The translations under genes and the position numbers were made by a program. A DNA stretch of 64,000 nucleotides, taken from positions 54,932,001 through 54,996,000 of the forward strand of contig JBITNC010000001.1 in NCBI GenBank assembly GCA_050084985.1. Reading direction: 5' to 3'. Origin of the DNA: Nageia nagi. Taxonomy: Eukaryota > Pinophyta. Of this stretch, positions 11,378-23,600 are shown piece by piece. Within the stretch, counting starts at the first letter, position 1. Each line of letters begins with the position of its first letter. The notes beneath the pieces were generated by a model. That model ran no database searches and was not told the origin of the DNA. It saw only the letters and a program-made list of their open reading frames with translations.

Positions 11378-12175
11378 ATGGCACCTGAGACAAGATCCCA
11401 AACAACAGCACAAGCTGATCCTACCATGATGATATTTCAAACTATGATCTAACAAATGGTAGATATACTTACCAATACATTTAGGGTAGAAATTTGATAA
11501 ATACAAACCTAAATACAAACCCTTGATAGTAAATGTGATAGTGTCCAACTAAGTATCAGTCATACCAACAATGCATCCAATTCATAGCAATTAGGGCAAT
11601 TAAGAAATCCACAGGGGTATCATCATAACTTTCAGGGCCAACAAGGTGGTTTCATTCTTCCCTACATAACCAAATTGGATTTTATTTGATTTGATGGAGA
11701 TGATCCCACTGGTTGGGTTTATAAGTTCGAATAGTATTTCACATTGAACCAAATTCTAGAAGATTTGAAGGTGAGCATGGCAACTTTTCATTTGGACCGT
11801 GAGGTTCTTCAATGGCACCAGTGGTACTCAAAAATGCATCCTGCTCCTTCATGGGATGAATTTACTAAACAATTATTGATCTATTTTTGTCCTAGTGAGT
11901 ATGAAGATTTCACAAGGGCATTGACCAAGTTCTATCAAACCACAATAGTCAAAGAATATCAAAATCAGTTTGAAAAACTAGCAAATCACACAGAGGGGTT
12001 GGATGATGCATTTTTCACAAGTTGTTTTATCAATGGATTAAAGGAAGAAATTAAACCAAAGGTCAAAATGTTTAATCCTAAAACTATGATGGATGCTATT
12101 GCTTTGGTAAAGCTCTCTGAAGATAAAGCCAGTGCTCATTGGATATTGGAGAGTCTTACCTTTGAGAGTTACTAG
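11378..12175 (+). pseudogene. gag: Ty3/gypsy gag with in-frame stops
   Basis: One reading frame runs from the ATG at 11,378 (MAPETRSQTTAQ...) to 12,173 with several stops before 11,744 and none after, so the last 143 codons are open. The capsid region is typical: 'KLDFI.FDGDDPTGWVYKFE.YF', then 'FHLDREVLQWHQWY', then 'WDEFTKQLLIYFCPSEYEDF', then 'YQNQFEKLANHTEGL', then 'FINGLKEEIKPKV'. Gag forms the particle shell that packages element RNA. No zinc knuckle, protease or reverse transcriptase follows: homology stops near 12,175 and AT-rich unrelated DNA begins, so the element is truncated. The start was chosen by the conserved MAP.TRSQ opening. Confidence 0.85.
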
Positions 12176-12179
12176 TATA

Positions 12180-12985
12180 TTTTCTACAAAAGAAACTATT
12201 TTTTTATGATAACAAAGGGGCCAAACCAATTTGCTTCAAATTCACCCTTTTATTTATTTATTTATTTTTTTCATTAGTACAAGATCTCTAATCTAATTTT
12301 TTCTCATAAAAATTTCTTATTGTATGCCCTTTATAATCAATTATTATATACCATTAAGTATTTAATGGTATGATTTTATTTTTTATCAAGCTTTTATAGT
12401 AATTTTTAACATATGTTTTTTCTAATATTCATAAGTGATTATGTGTATCACAAAATTTCCTTGGTCAACTAATTTCGAATTCCATATGCATCAATACTTC
12501 TTCACCATAGAGTAATTTGTAAAGAGTTATATGTAGTAAAGTCCTAAATCCTATTATATAAGCCTATATTATTTTAAATAATTATTTATCTTAGTTATCC
12601 ATACTCATTGGTCATTTTACTAGAATTATTTATTATTTTTGATTTCCAATTATTTTATGGATATTGCAAAGTTGACATTCCATATTGGATATGGTATTTC
12701 TCATAAAAATTGCCATTGGGAACTTGAAATGACCACCCTATGAAATTTATGCTCTTTTGAAGAAAGGACATTATTATACCATGAAGGTTTAATCCTTATG
12801 ATCAATAATCATTGTAGAATATTTTTGTATGATATTTTTCTCACAACTTTGCTCATAAATCCCTTTGATTTTTTTTCAATGGTAAATTTTTTGGGGCATT
12901 AAGTTTAAAGTCTTTTGTACAAATAGGGCATCTTTAAAGTATTCTTTATTTTGAAGGTTCAATATATATCATATCCAATATGTGC
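12180..12985. other. No gene seen
   Basis: AT-rich sequence after the truncated gypsy gag. I find neither pol homology nor a second LTR. Confidence 0.5.
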
Positions 12986-13220
12986 ATTGAAGTATCAACT
13001 TTGGAGCCTAATTGTTTGACTATTCAAAGTCTTGATATTGAAGTTTAATTATTTGACCTCTCATGTGGTGATATTTGTACTAAAGTCTTAATGTTTGAGC
13101 CTAATTATTTGATCATTTGAATGGAAGTATCAACATTAGAGATTAATTATCTAGCCTCTCAAGTACCACATGCAACTTTGAAGTCTTGATGTTAAAGGCC
13201 ATTTGTGTGACCTCTCATGT
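12986..13220. repeat. Degenerate tandem repeat, units of about 55 bp
   Basis: Blocks of the form '(aa)agtcttgat.ttgaag...taattatttgacctctcatgtg' recur about four times (near 12,990, 13,025, 13,080 and 13,125-13,220) with many changes. No coding meaning is seen. Confidence 0.5.
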
Positions 13221-14390
13221 GTTTCCATATATAGATAGGAAATAATGCACAATGCAATAAACATGACATTATTTTTCTACAACTCAAATACTGAAGTATA
13301 CATAAAAAATATACCATTTATTGTAATAACAAATATTGTACTTTATCAGATCTGACATGTGATGCACCCAAAATGGTTGGTTCACTCCACACAAGGAGGG
13401 ACCAACGTTACATCACCAATGCTAAAGGGGGGAGTTTACCTGCTGTGATGATAATGAGGCTGATGTGCTCGACCTACAATAAAACAAATGTTAGTGGGGG
13501 CCTCAACACTCTAGTCCCTTAATACCTTAGAGTGTGCTCAAAGAGAGGTGTTAAACCTTATTGATGGAATGTAGGCACCATATCTAATAATCAAATGGGT
13601 AATAGAAAATAAGGGAATGCCTATGATGTAATATGATATGCTCATGCTATGCTAAGAAAATGATCAAATGATAATACCATGCATATAGCCTAGAAACATC
13701 TACATTCTCACACAAATGTATAGAAATGTAATAACTAAGGATATAAGTGCTTCATTGCTCCATGATAGCTCCATGTGCTCTCCAAAACCTACAAGAATGC
13801 TTAAAATCATATCAAAGGGGATGCTAGGGTATGCTATGGCTTGTGGATATACTCCAGGGTTTGGTTGGATGAGATGGATTGATTGGTAATAGCTAAGGCA
13901 AGAAGAAACAATGGACAGGCTCTAATTCGAGGGGGATGAGTGAGAGACTAGGAGGGAAAATGGATTTCAAAATTGACTTTATAGGTTGGGCATCAAATTG
14001 GTGGGTTGGTTGACTAACCGGTAGGTTGATCCTAAACCTGACTCATAAGGTCAATAATGGCTATGATAGAGCAATGGGATGAGAGTGATAAGACACAAAG
14101 CAATTGGGGATGAAAGGGTAATTTTGAGGTGCCTATAGATGCCCCCTTTTGAGATGAGTATCATAAGATATGAGAGTCAAATCAAAATGATGATAATGAG
14201 ATGATAAAAGGATGAAAAGATAAAATGATAAAAGGATGAAAAGATAAAAGGATAAAAGGATAAAATGATGAGATGATAAAATGATGATGATCAATGACTA
14301 ATGATGTTTTGCTGACACACAAAGAGATGTAGAGATATGCAAACCTACCACATGCTAAATGATCGAGACTCAAGATAAGTAAAGGATAAC
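13221..14390. other. No gene seen; GAT-rich
   Basis: From about 13,360 the sequence becomes rich in ATGAT and GATAA runs, which continue to about 18,100. Runs such as gataaaaggatgaaaagata near 14,200-14,280 create long chance minus-strand frames. No protein is recognised. Confidence 0.5.
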
Positions 14391-15190
14391 TTTGCCTCAT
14401 GTTCAATGGAAAGCAAAGCCAAACCATGGTAACAATGATCTTATTATAAAAGAATGATGGCCTTGCCCTATGCTGAATAGAAAGCAAGGTCTACTAAGGA
14501 TAAATATTACCCCATACTCAATGGAAAGTAAGAGAAATTTTAATAATAGGATCTTGCCCCATGGTCAATGGAAAGCAAGAGCTACCAACTATGATCAAAG
14601 TGGTGTGTGCAATGTGCTATGATACAATAAGTTGAAATAAAATGTCGAGGGTACCTATGGCTATAACACCTTGTAGTGCCAACATTATCATGCTGTAACT
14701 AGTCAGTACCACAACAAAAGGATGGAAGGTAATAAAAAGAAAGGTAACTATGGTTATAACACCTCACAATGCCAACATTATTATGCCATAACTAGTTGGT
14801 ACAAATTCTACAAATAAAATATGATATGATATAGAAAGGTACCTATAGCTATAACACCTCATGGTGCCAACACTATCATGCCATAACCAATCAATACAAA
14901 GACAAAAGATAACGATACAAAACAATAAAAGTAAATGATCTCTACTTTACCCCAACAACTGAAGGGTGAAATGACAAGCATAGACTCGTAGACCTATCAG
15001 GCATTAGATCATAGCACATAGGCATATGATGCTTGAAAAAATAAGATAAATAGCTCAAAAGATAACCTTACCCTATGCTCAATGGAAAGTAAGGAATATG
15101 ATAGAATTTTGTCCCATGCTCAATGGAAAGTAAGATAAATGAGAATGATAAAGTATTTCCCCATGCACAATGGAAAGAAAGAAAGGTGAT
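14391..15190. repeat. Interspersed minisatellite, 'ccatgctcaatggaaagcaag' motif
   Basis: Variants of cccatgctcaatggaaagya recur at about 14,393, 14,463, 14,511, 14,555, 15,068, 15,110 and 15,159. The first four copies are 45-70 bp apart and the last three about 45 bp apart, with the second repeat family between them. The conserved core suggests amplification of a short element, not random low complexity. Confidence 0.75.
14648..14905. repeat. Three-copy repeat of about 95 bp ('gtacctatggctataacacc')
   Basis: Copies near 14,649, 14,743 and 14,840 share 'acctatggctataacacct', 'gtgccaacattatcatgcc' and 'ataactagt..gtac'. The array is embedded between the two clusters of the 'caatggaaag' motif. 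Confidence 0.8.
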
Positions 15191-16249
15191 AGCCATGATC
15201 AAAAGTGATAAATATAAGATAATGAAATATGACCCATTGCTAACATGATAAGATGATAATGCAATATTGGAAGAAGAAAGAAGGTGATGTCAACAAAACA
15301 TCATCAAATCATTGATAAAATGCTAATCGAATAGGGTACCAAAGCTCAAAGACATGATATGATAAGATCAAAGAGATGAATGAAAAATATTAAAGGCATG
15401 ATATGATAATAAATGGTTTGATAAATGATATGATGAATAATAGATTATGAAAGATAAAATAATAGAAGGATGATTTCTCAACTATTAACTGATGATGATA
15501 AAGTGAGAAAATAGATTCATTCATATTAAAGCCATTATCCATGCTCCATAAGATTAACTGTCCATCAAAAACCATGATAGTCAATAACTATGATCAATCC
15601 CAAACGAATGATATAAGGTAACTCGATAAATGATTGTCACCCAAGTGATTATATCCTCATCGAGAATAAGGCCCATCGGAAGTGATAATGATGTTAACTC
15701 AAATGAACCTCAAAGATATGTGTCTATGATGAGATGATTGGTATGCTAAGATGAGAGGCACACTTGATGATAACAAAAATGATAATGACAAGGGGATAAT
15801 GATGAACATGATGTAAGTGATGAGAGAAAAGAAGGCATAATATGATACAAACAAAGATGATGATATGACAACATGATGATGGGATGACAAGATAATGTGA
15901 TGATGATGCATGCCACATGAGGGAAGAGACAAGAATAGGGCTATGAAAAAGTGATGATAAAGATAGAACATGATGGTGATGGGAGATGAGTGATTGTTGT
16001 CCTACCTCGCAATCTCCACTAGTGGATAATCACAAAAGAGGAGTAGGTGCTAGTATCGACTCCCAAGATAATAAGATCATAAACAATATTGATGACATGA
16101 TGCAAGTGATGTCGATATGATAGCACTAAATAAAAAATTATAAGGCAAAGTCAAGTATAAGGAGATTATGTCAAATGGATCAATCGATAAAGGTACCATA
16201 AGAGGATGGAGGACTCACCTCATGGTAATCCTACTCATACAAGGCTACA
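15191..16249. other. GAT-rich sequence, no gene seen
   Basis: Dense ATGATGATA-type sequence (for example 15,720-15,920) that gives histidine-, serine- and isoleucine-rich chance frames on the minus strand. If the minus-strand gag at 16,250-17,290 belongs to a full element, pol would be expected here; I do not see it. Confidence 0.5.
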
Positions 16250-17290
16250 TTTTGATCATGACTAGGCAAAGGATTGTTGAATATCTCCAAATATTGATTA
16301 GGTGGTATGATTGGTGCTTTTGTTGATATTTGACCATCATATATAAGATCTTGGATCTCATGCTTCAATCATATGCACCCATTGGTGGTATGTATGCTTT
16401 TCCTATAAAACTCACAAAACTCATTTATGTTATACCAAGGTCTTGATGATGCTCTTGGATTTTCTTTGATCGAGGGAAAAGCCAAGAGATTTGCTTGTAA
16501 TAACTTGGGTAGGATATCCGATAGTGACTCCCCTAAGGAATGAAGTTTCTTCTTGACCTTGGATGAAGGGTTACTCTTTATCATGCATGGTTGGTGAAAG
16601 TTGCTTGGTTAACTTCGTCTGAGGGTTGAATTGATTATTGCTCATGATATGCTTAAAAGTTATCATTACACTTTTGATTTTGCCATGATTCTTCTTGCAT
16701 AATTTGATGTCACCTGATTGGATCTTGACTTCATTGATGAGTTTTGATTATGATAATGTATCCTCAAAAGATTTGTGTTGTTGGATTTGCAAGATGGAAG
16801 ATATGCTCTTGTTACAACTCTTGCAAAAGATCCTTATAAGCTCTTCTTGTGGTAAGGAGTACAAAAAATCTGTTATGATCGTCCTCCATCTTACTAGATA
16901 ATTGTTAATAGAATCATCATCATGTTGAGTTATTCTTGTTAAGTTAGTGATAAATTATCTTTTCCTTATGTTGATGGTAAAATGGTCTAAGAAGATACTT
17001 GTAATTACTCAAAGGAATAGATGCTATGTTGGGGAAAGTTGTTATACCAATCCAAAGCTTGGCCCACTAAATTCATCAAAAATATCCCAAGCATAAGGAC
17101 ATCATCATTTCTTATGAGATAGTAAGAATACTTGAATTACCTTAGTGCTATCTTGGATCTTCTTTTTCTTTGAGCTTGGCTATTTGAGGAACCTCAAACT
17201 TGTACGAAAATTGCTTGAGTGGAACCATGGGGTTGATAGGTTCATTGCAAATCGATTGTTAAGATAAGGTACTTTTGCTTTGAATGTTGA
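16250..17290 (-). pseudogene. Ty3/gypsy gag relic with CHC-type knuckle region
   Basis: From about 17,240 downward the minus strand shows the capsid N-terminus ('FSYKFEVPQIAKLKEKEDP' and a downstream A..WY block). Near 16,440-16,300 it gives 'WYNINEFCEFYRKSIHTTN' then 'CI.LKHEIQDLIYDGQI', which is the gypsy post-capsid signature 'CEFHR..GH.T..C..LK..I.DLI..G'. The Gly before the second His has become Ser-Ile. Stops and frameshifts are frequent between the blocks. No pol follows on the low-coordinate side, so this may be a gag-only or pol-deleted element. Confidence 0.7.
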
Positions 17291-18985
17291 TCCTTGATTC
17301 CATGTCATGCAATCTATTCAAAATATCATCATGAATTACTTGAGGTTGTTGATTTGCAATGCTTTGAGCTTGATAGGATGGTTGATGATAGTGTTGTTAT
17401 ATGATATATCCCAAGGGTTGATTCCATGTTGGATTGGGAATAAATTGACATTGTGGTTGAGCCATTTGATTGATATATCCTTGAATTTGAAGTTGATATA
17501 ATGGATATGTACATGATGAAGAGGAGGAGGAGGAGAAAAACTCACACCTTAATGTGGTTGATTAATGATGCCTTGAGAGACCACTTGCTAAAAGTTATCT
17601 TGGATTTAATTTTGATCAAGGTCATGTTGGATTGGATGATAGGAAGAATTGATTTGTACAACATAAGAAACTTGAGTTGGTTTGAATTTGATTATGATGT
17701 GGAACTCTCAAGGGGAGAGATTATGATGTAGCCCCATACCACAAGAAACAAAAAGATTAGATTGCATAACAAGATGCCTTGACAAACTAAGGGGCCTAAT
17801 GCATTGAGCATGATGATGAGATATTGATTCATGATGACGAATTATATGTTGTGCACTTGATGAGAAGGGAGGGACACTTGATAGAAAGGATGTGGTTAGG
17901 GCCAATGGAGAGATTACTTGTTGCAAATGTTGATATTGATTAGAGTTATTGCAACAAGAGGTGAGGGGGTGATAAAAGAAGGCTAAGGATCAAAGCATGA
18001 AGGAACATGATAATGAACCACATTTTGAAGATGAGAAGGAAGGGACATGCTTAGATTAAAATGATGCTAAAGAATGAATTATTTAGAGAGTGATACTGAA
18101 GATTCTTAAACAACGGGGTCATCAACAAACTGATTCTTGATGGATGAAGGAAGATTTTGAAATGAAGGATGAGACTTGATTTAACTAGCTAATTAGGGAC
18201 CAAGAGGCATAGTGGCTTGATGAGAGGGGAGAAATGAAATGGTCTAGAATGATGAGAAAGGATAGAAACATGAGAGGGAGGGGTGGTAAACCTAGAAGGA
18301 AGAGGTTGATAAGGTGGCTATAGATTGAGGTCTTACTCTTGATCTTGCTCTAGTTGATTAGACCTAAGGGTGGCTACCATGCTCACATTAGGGTCTATCA
18401 AATTTCCAAGGATTAATCAACCTTAAAAAAGAAGGAATAAATGGAAAGAACAGCAATGTTGCTAATATAAATGTTCGACGGTGCTAAACAATGATAAACA
18501 AATAAAAACCAAGCCTAAAATATTTTAATTTTTTTATAGTGAAATGTAAAACTAATGCATAAACACCTTGTATGATAAGATAATAATGCCTATATGATTA
18601 TGATGACATGATGATTAATATAGCAATGGTGATTTGTCTTAATCTAATTGCTTTTTGTTCAAATTTTCTATTATCTTGATTAGTGATGATTGATTTTATG
18701 ATAAATTGACCTCTTGATTAGTTTACCTAAGGCTTGATGTAGTCAAGTATTTAGGGATGAAAGCTCAATCTCTAGGGGAAACCTAGGCTCAAATGTGTTT
18801 AAAAATGCAAGATTAATTGAACAATGATATGCAACTAAATGGATGCAAACTACAAGATTACACCCTTCACAAGATATGATAAGGCACTCCTAGGATAAAA
18901 ATAACAAACAAGACCTATGCTAAAGCATGATAAAAAAGAAATACAAGCCTGAGGGATTCTTGCTCCAAGCTTTCATCACAAATCA
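17291..18985. other. No gene recognised; probable leader of the minus-strand gag element
   Basis: This lies 5' of the minus-strand gag. It contains ATGATG-rich and TTGATTG-rich sequence and a segment near 18,770-18,950 resembling untranslated leader. No LTR boundary or primer-binding site was found. Confidence 0.4.
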
Positions 18986-18991
18986 ATAGTA

Positions 18992-20032
18992 TCATTGAGT
19001 TCTTTTTTCCGTTTGTGGAGAAATTACAGCTTGATTATTTGTTACAAGAGACAACTCATTAAAATCAAATACATGTTCAATAGGGTCAAAGACATGTTCA
19101 ACAGGAGTCAACTCATGCAAATAAGGGACTTTTTCAATAGGAGTTGACTCATGCAAATCAAATCCAATATTCATGTACCATCTAGATTGAAGCAATATTC
19201 TAATCTTCATGACATGCTTACAAATATTACCTCATAGAACCCACATACATTTACATGTAAAATAATGTTTACTACGATTGACCAAAAGGTATTTGGTGGA
19301 CTAATATGTTTAACTTTATACCCAATATGCATTAGTAATACTTTCATCACAAGAACAATGAGAATCTAGAATATGATGGGATCTCTCTCATGCAGTTTCA
19401 AGATTCTTCTTTTCCTTGTAGTTATTCCAGAAACCAAAAGTCTATAGCATTTCTTTGTGGTTGTAGTATGGCTCCACTTTTTGATCAAATTGGGCTAATA
19501 ACCAATCCAACCTCCTTGAAATCTTTTTAGTCTTTTCCTTTAGAAATCTTTGTTTTAAGAAGCAATGGTAAGACTCAATTGCTACATTAGTTTCTTTGTT
19601 GGCATGTGGGAAATTTCTAAAGGCTTTTTCCCACATGGTTGCAATTGACATGAAATAAGTACAGTTAGGATTCAATAACAATGTTGATGGGATAAATTTA
19701 GTCTAAAATTAGTGGAGTATAGTATGATGATGAGAAATTTAGTACAACAATAATATCATAAATAAATTGGATTAGAACTTATTAAACTTATCATTTTCTA
19801 CCCAACAACGATTGAAGTAATCTATGAACCTCTTCCCCTCCTCAAATTCTTTGTTGAATCATCGATAAGTGCCCTTATCGAGATTGTATTGTCTGTGGTA
19901 TGCATAATGTGTCCCAACTTCAATAATATCCTCGTACGCACATCTTTGTCGGATAAAAGCTTAATTACATTTTTCAACCATGCCCTTAGTACATGCCACC
20001 AACACATAAGATGCCGAAAACTGAACACCATC
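18992..20032 (-). pseudogene. MULE transposase / SWIM zinc-finger protein, C-terminal exons
   Basis: The minus strand carries the second half of a Mutator-like transposase of the SWIM-finger plant family. It starts at a clean acceptor (tgcaatag|G, exon from 20,032) with 'MVFSFRHLMCWWHVLRAW' near 20,031-19,978, containing the conserved C..H. 'KEFEEGKRFIDYF' follows near 19,835, reached by a frameshift. 'FPHANKETNVAIESYH' near 19,610-19,560 is followed by 'SRRLDWLLAQFD'. A SWIM finger near 19,256-19,214 (CKC, eight positions, C-K-H, one position a stop) precedes 'VMKI'. Stops and shifts show decay. Joining to the exon ending at 29,349 restores the codon AGG and the family's '..DD...EI.AIR.VF......WHV.RAW' order. 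MULE transposases cut and paste DNA; the domesticated relatives are nuclear regulators. Confidence 0.8.
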
Positions 20033-20449
20033 CTATTGCATTTATTGAAAAACAATTGATAAACTTATGAATTGAATTTTGCTTAAAATAAAATGGTAAC
20101 TTACGTAATTCATAAAGAGAGAGCAATCTAATATATCAACATAATATTAGTAGCTTATAAGATAAGGAACACTCCAATAGAAAATATATTTTTTTCCATT
20201 ATCTTTGTTATATAAACATTGAGGCATTAGATGATTAACAACACAACTTATGTAATTGCCCAAGTTGATTCCTTAAGGCACTTTATTTCTAAACCTCATA
20301 TCCAAGGTAGAGTTGCTACATAACTGATGTTTTTTTTTGTAAGGTTAAATTTATTAAATGGGATTCTTTATACAATGCTTCAAAAACCTATTTTTACAAT
20401 AAGTTTGATTTTTTATGTACAACAAAAGCAAAAGGCTATTCCTAATCCT

Positions 20450-21490
20450 ATTCCTTCTTCGTAATGTCAACCACCTTAACTAGCACATCTGAATCCAATT
20501 TACTATTTCTTGCTAACTCTAGGCAATATTTATTGAGCTCCAGCATGCCCCACATACCTTCCACCTCAACCTATGTGAAATCAAAAACTTTTGCCACTTT
20601 AATCCCAAAGGGAATATCCTCCATTTTGGCCGCTAAGGAGAATTGCTTTCGCAGAAGATGATTTTTGTAATCATCATCGTAGATCCAATGGAGAGCCTTA
20701 TGAATAATCTTAATACCTCTCTCCACGTTCATTTTCCTCAGGGACTTTCCCTAGGACATCCTTATGAAAAAATAATGAAAGTGCTTCATTTTCCTTTTTG
20801 GCTTCTTTGGCTTCTCCAATCCAGCTTGTTCCACAAATTGCTAAATTCGTCTCAGGTACTCTATCAGAGAAACTACCACTTGATCATCTTCCATGGGTTT
20901 TGAACATATTGTTTTTATCATAATCATTTCCATGGAATTCCTTGGATAGACCTTTGCCACTAACTCTACAATGATTTTGGTTTCATCCTAATCCTCTGTA
21001 ACACTTTCTTCTACCAGCTCTACCTTGAGCATTAGCTCCATTATCATATTGAGGACCTCTTGAGACTCCATAGAATGGAAATCTTCCTTAGTTGCGGTTG
21101 TAAATTCCACCTCAAGAGCATGTTGGTCTTCCTCCCTAACCTCTAGTAATGCTAGTATTGGGTCCTCGAGCTCCACCACCTCACACTCCAAGAGAATGTG
21201 TTCTTGTTGGCTTCCTTCCTTGCCCTAAATGTTTGAGTCTCCTTGAAGTGGGTGAGACATGTGACATTTAGTAAGTAATAATTACCATTGGACCCTCTAT
21301 CATTTCCCATGTATTAATAGCCATGTTCATGTAAGTCATCGTTTAACCTGCTTGCCTCTCCTTGGCGACCTTCCTAGGATTCTTCATCTTTTGCAAAAGT
21401 CATCCAATTTTCATCCACCATTGCTTTGATCTTGCTAATCAATATCTGCACCTACATAGCTATGTCTTGAAGCTCCAAATCTAGTTTTCA
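20450..21490 (-). pseudogene. Unrecognised relic, mostly one reading frame
   Basis: From about 21,240 to 20,460 a single minus-strand frame continues without frameshift, broken by four or five stops. Legible parts are 'CEVVELEDPILALLEVREED', 'KIIVELVAKVYPRNSMEMI', 'LHWIYDDDYKNHLLRKQFS', 'AAKMEDIPFGIKVAKVFDF' and 'MWGMLELNKYCLELARNSK', ending '..VVDITKKE' stop. Coding-like segments extend up to about 21,490 ('SKIKAMVDENWMTFAKDEE') in another frame. The composition is acidic then lysine-rich, about 250-330 residues. I do not recognise the family. Persistence of one frame with only point-mutation stops suggests a once-real protein, perhaps a transposon gag. Confidence 0.5.
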
Positions 21491-21949
21491 AATATGTAAT
21501 TTATTCTAATACCCATATTATAGAAATTAAATTTCGATAAGCATATATAAAAAACCATTGTATAAAATAGATTGTTTTGAAGGAACATACCATGCACATG
21601 TACAAAACGCATAATTTGACTTAAAATAAAGTATTTTTTAAAATCCTTTTAGGAAAAGATAGTTAAGACATGTTGAAGATTGATGAGGATATTTTTCATA
21701 ATTTTTTCATGAATATTTTTTTCATTAATTTTGTATTGGCCCTAATTGTTGTTTTTAAAAGTGCTTGTATACGACATTCATAATTTGAGCTAAACTTATG
21801 TTTTTTTGAATTATTTTTTATTTAGTCCCTCATGATAAACTTACCCCATCATCAAAGAATAGTCCCATGCAAAGCCTAAAAATCTTGATATTCTTATAAA
21901 CTTCCCACTATTATATATAGAGGGACATCTGACTACCTCGATAATAGTC

Positions 21950-23600
21950 TCATCTTGTGATAGCTAGCCTCCTTTGCCAACCTTATTATCTATCAATACA
22001 AGATTGATGTACTTGCCCCATTAACATCGTGTGATATTACATCTCTCACTCACCAAGCATCATTCCTCAATTGCTTATACATATCATGAGGAACCTGCAT
22101 ATTCTCTAATCTCACTAGTTGTGCCTCTAAGGTTGATATATCCAAGCCTCTATCATAACTAGTTGAGAATCTATCAACGTCAAAATGTTCCTTAATACAT
22201 CTTGCTCTACATGAAAAGTCATTATCTCATCACTATCTCTATTATTATTTGATCTTGATCCACCTAACCTCGTTGTAGTATAATCAAGGTTATCATTATC
22301 CTTTTCCTCCCTCTTCTCATCCTCTCCTCTGAGTGATCCAGGGGAATTACAATGTATACCTCATTCTAACCACCACCTAGTATCACTCTCCTCCCTACTC
22401 ACCTCTCCTAGCCTAGTTGAAAGTCAAAGTAGTCTTTACATCATCACCATTTATAAAAGCAACTCATGTTTAATATATCACCATAGCCTCCATATATACC
22501 CCTTAATGTCTACCATCACCTCTCACCTATCTATATAACATGAGTGATGGTGAAACATCTTATGCTAAGTTTATTTGATGAGCCAACCAACCAAATTGAA
22601 TATACTATGAATACTCTCATCATCAACCAACAATCCACCTCTTCTATCATGCTTGTCTCAATTGTATCCAAAATCGTACCTCAAAAATAAGTTGTTTAAA
22701 TAATATCTCTATGAATCAAACTCTATAACACATACACATAATTAATTAGCATCATCACTACTGAAGTAAGAAAAACCATGTCCCTAATCATCCTATCTCC
22801 ATCTAAAAATATAAACTACCTCTTAATGGAAATGATCTTGAATATTATATGCTAGTTTGAGTGGCATATCCATTGTAACGTGCTCATAGGATCATACCTA
22901 TAGTGTCACACTAACACTTAGTCCATATCATGCTGCTCAACATCACTCAAAAATATTTTTATAGTATTGAGCCAACATATATGGACTCCATTCATAGTCT
23001 AAAACTATATCATCTCAACTAAAATACCACCCATGCCCCATGGGAATTTACCATCCCTCGAATCAAGGAGCACAAAATATGTAATATAAATCATAATAAA
23101 ATTTATCAATCCTCTTCCCTTTAGGGCCTCCATATATCGAGAATAAAAATAGATGATCTCACTATCCAACTCCATCACCATCTGCATTGATGTTTAGGCA
23201 TCATACAAATGTGTCAAAATCAATATCTACTAGGATAAATCTATTTTTATATCCACATACTATCCCTTCTTTGGAAGTCTTCAAATTTGATAAATATCCT
23301 CTAATGTTAATGTCATCTCCCTTATGGGAAAATGAAAGATGCAAATGTGATTATCTTATAATCTCATCAATGTAGTTAGCATACTAAAGTTGATCTTAAC
23401 CCCTTAAAATAATCACATCCATCTAAATCCAATCACATCAACAAGATCTCTCTAAATATAATCAAACCCACCCTCAACTCAAAACATCTATAACTAAATT
23501 GGCTTCAAGGTATAATTATCTCTTTGTCACGAGGGAGTATCTAACATCTTGAAAACCATTATTAGAGCACCCAATGCTCTATTCTTGATCTTCATTTTTA
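21950..23600 (-). pseudogene. Unrecognised large relic, possibly plant-mobile-domain-like
   Basis: The minus strand between about 23,330 and 22,000 reads as long coding-like segments with many W-to-stop changes. Legible parts: 'HKGDDINIRGYLSNLKTSKE' near 23,320, 'SIYGGPKGKRIDKFYYDLYY' near 23,150-23,090, 'PLKLAYNIQDHFH' near 22,840, 'GHGFSYFSSDDAN' near 22,780, and 'LDYTTTRLGGSRSNNNRDSD' near 22,280. The opening resembles '...G+..T.tL.D...L....l' of plant mobile domain (PMD) proteins found in transposons, but the match is weak. I cannot assign it. Confidence 0.35.

Noticed and set aside
14182-17926. Many open frames rich in His, Ser, Ile and Phe
   Set aside because: They arise from ATGATGATA-type low complexity; only the gag blocks at 16,250-17,290 match a family.
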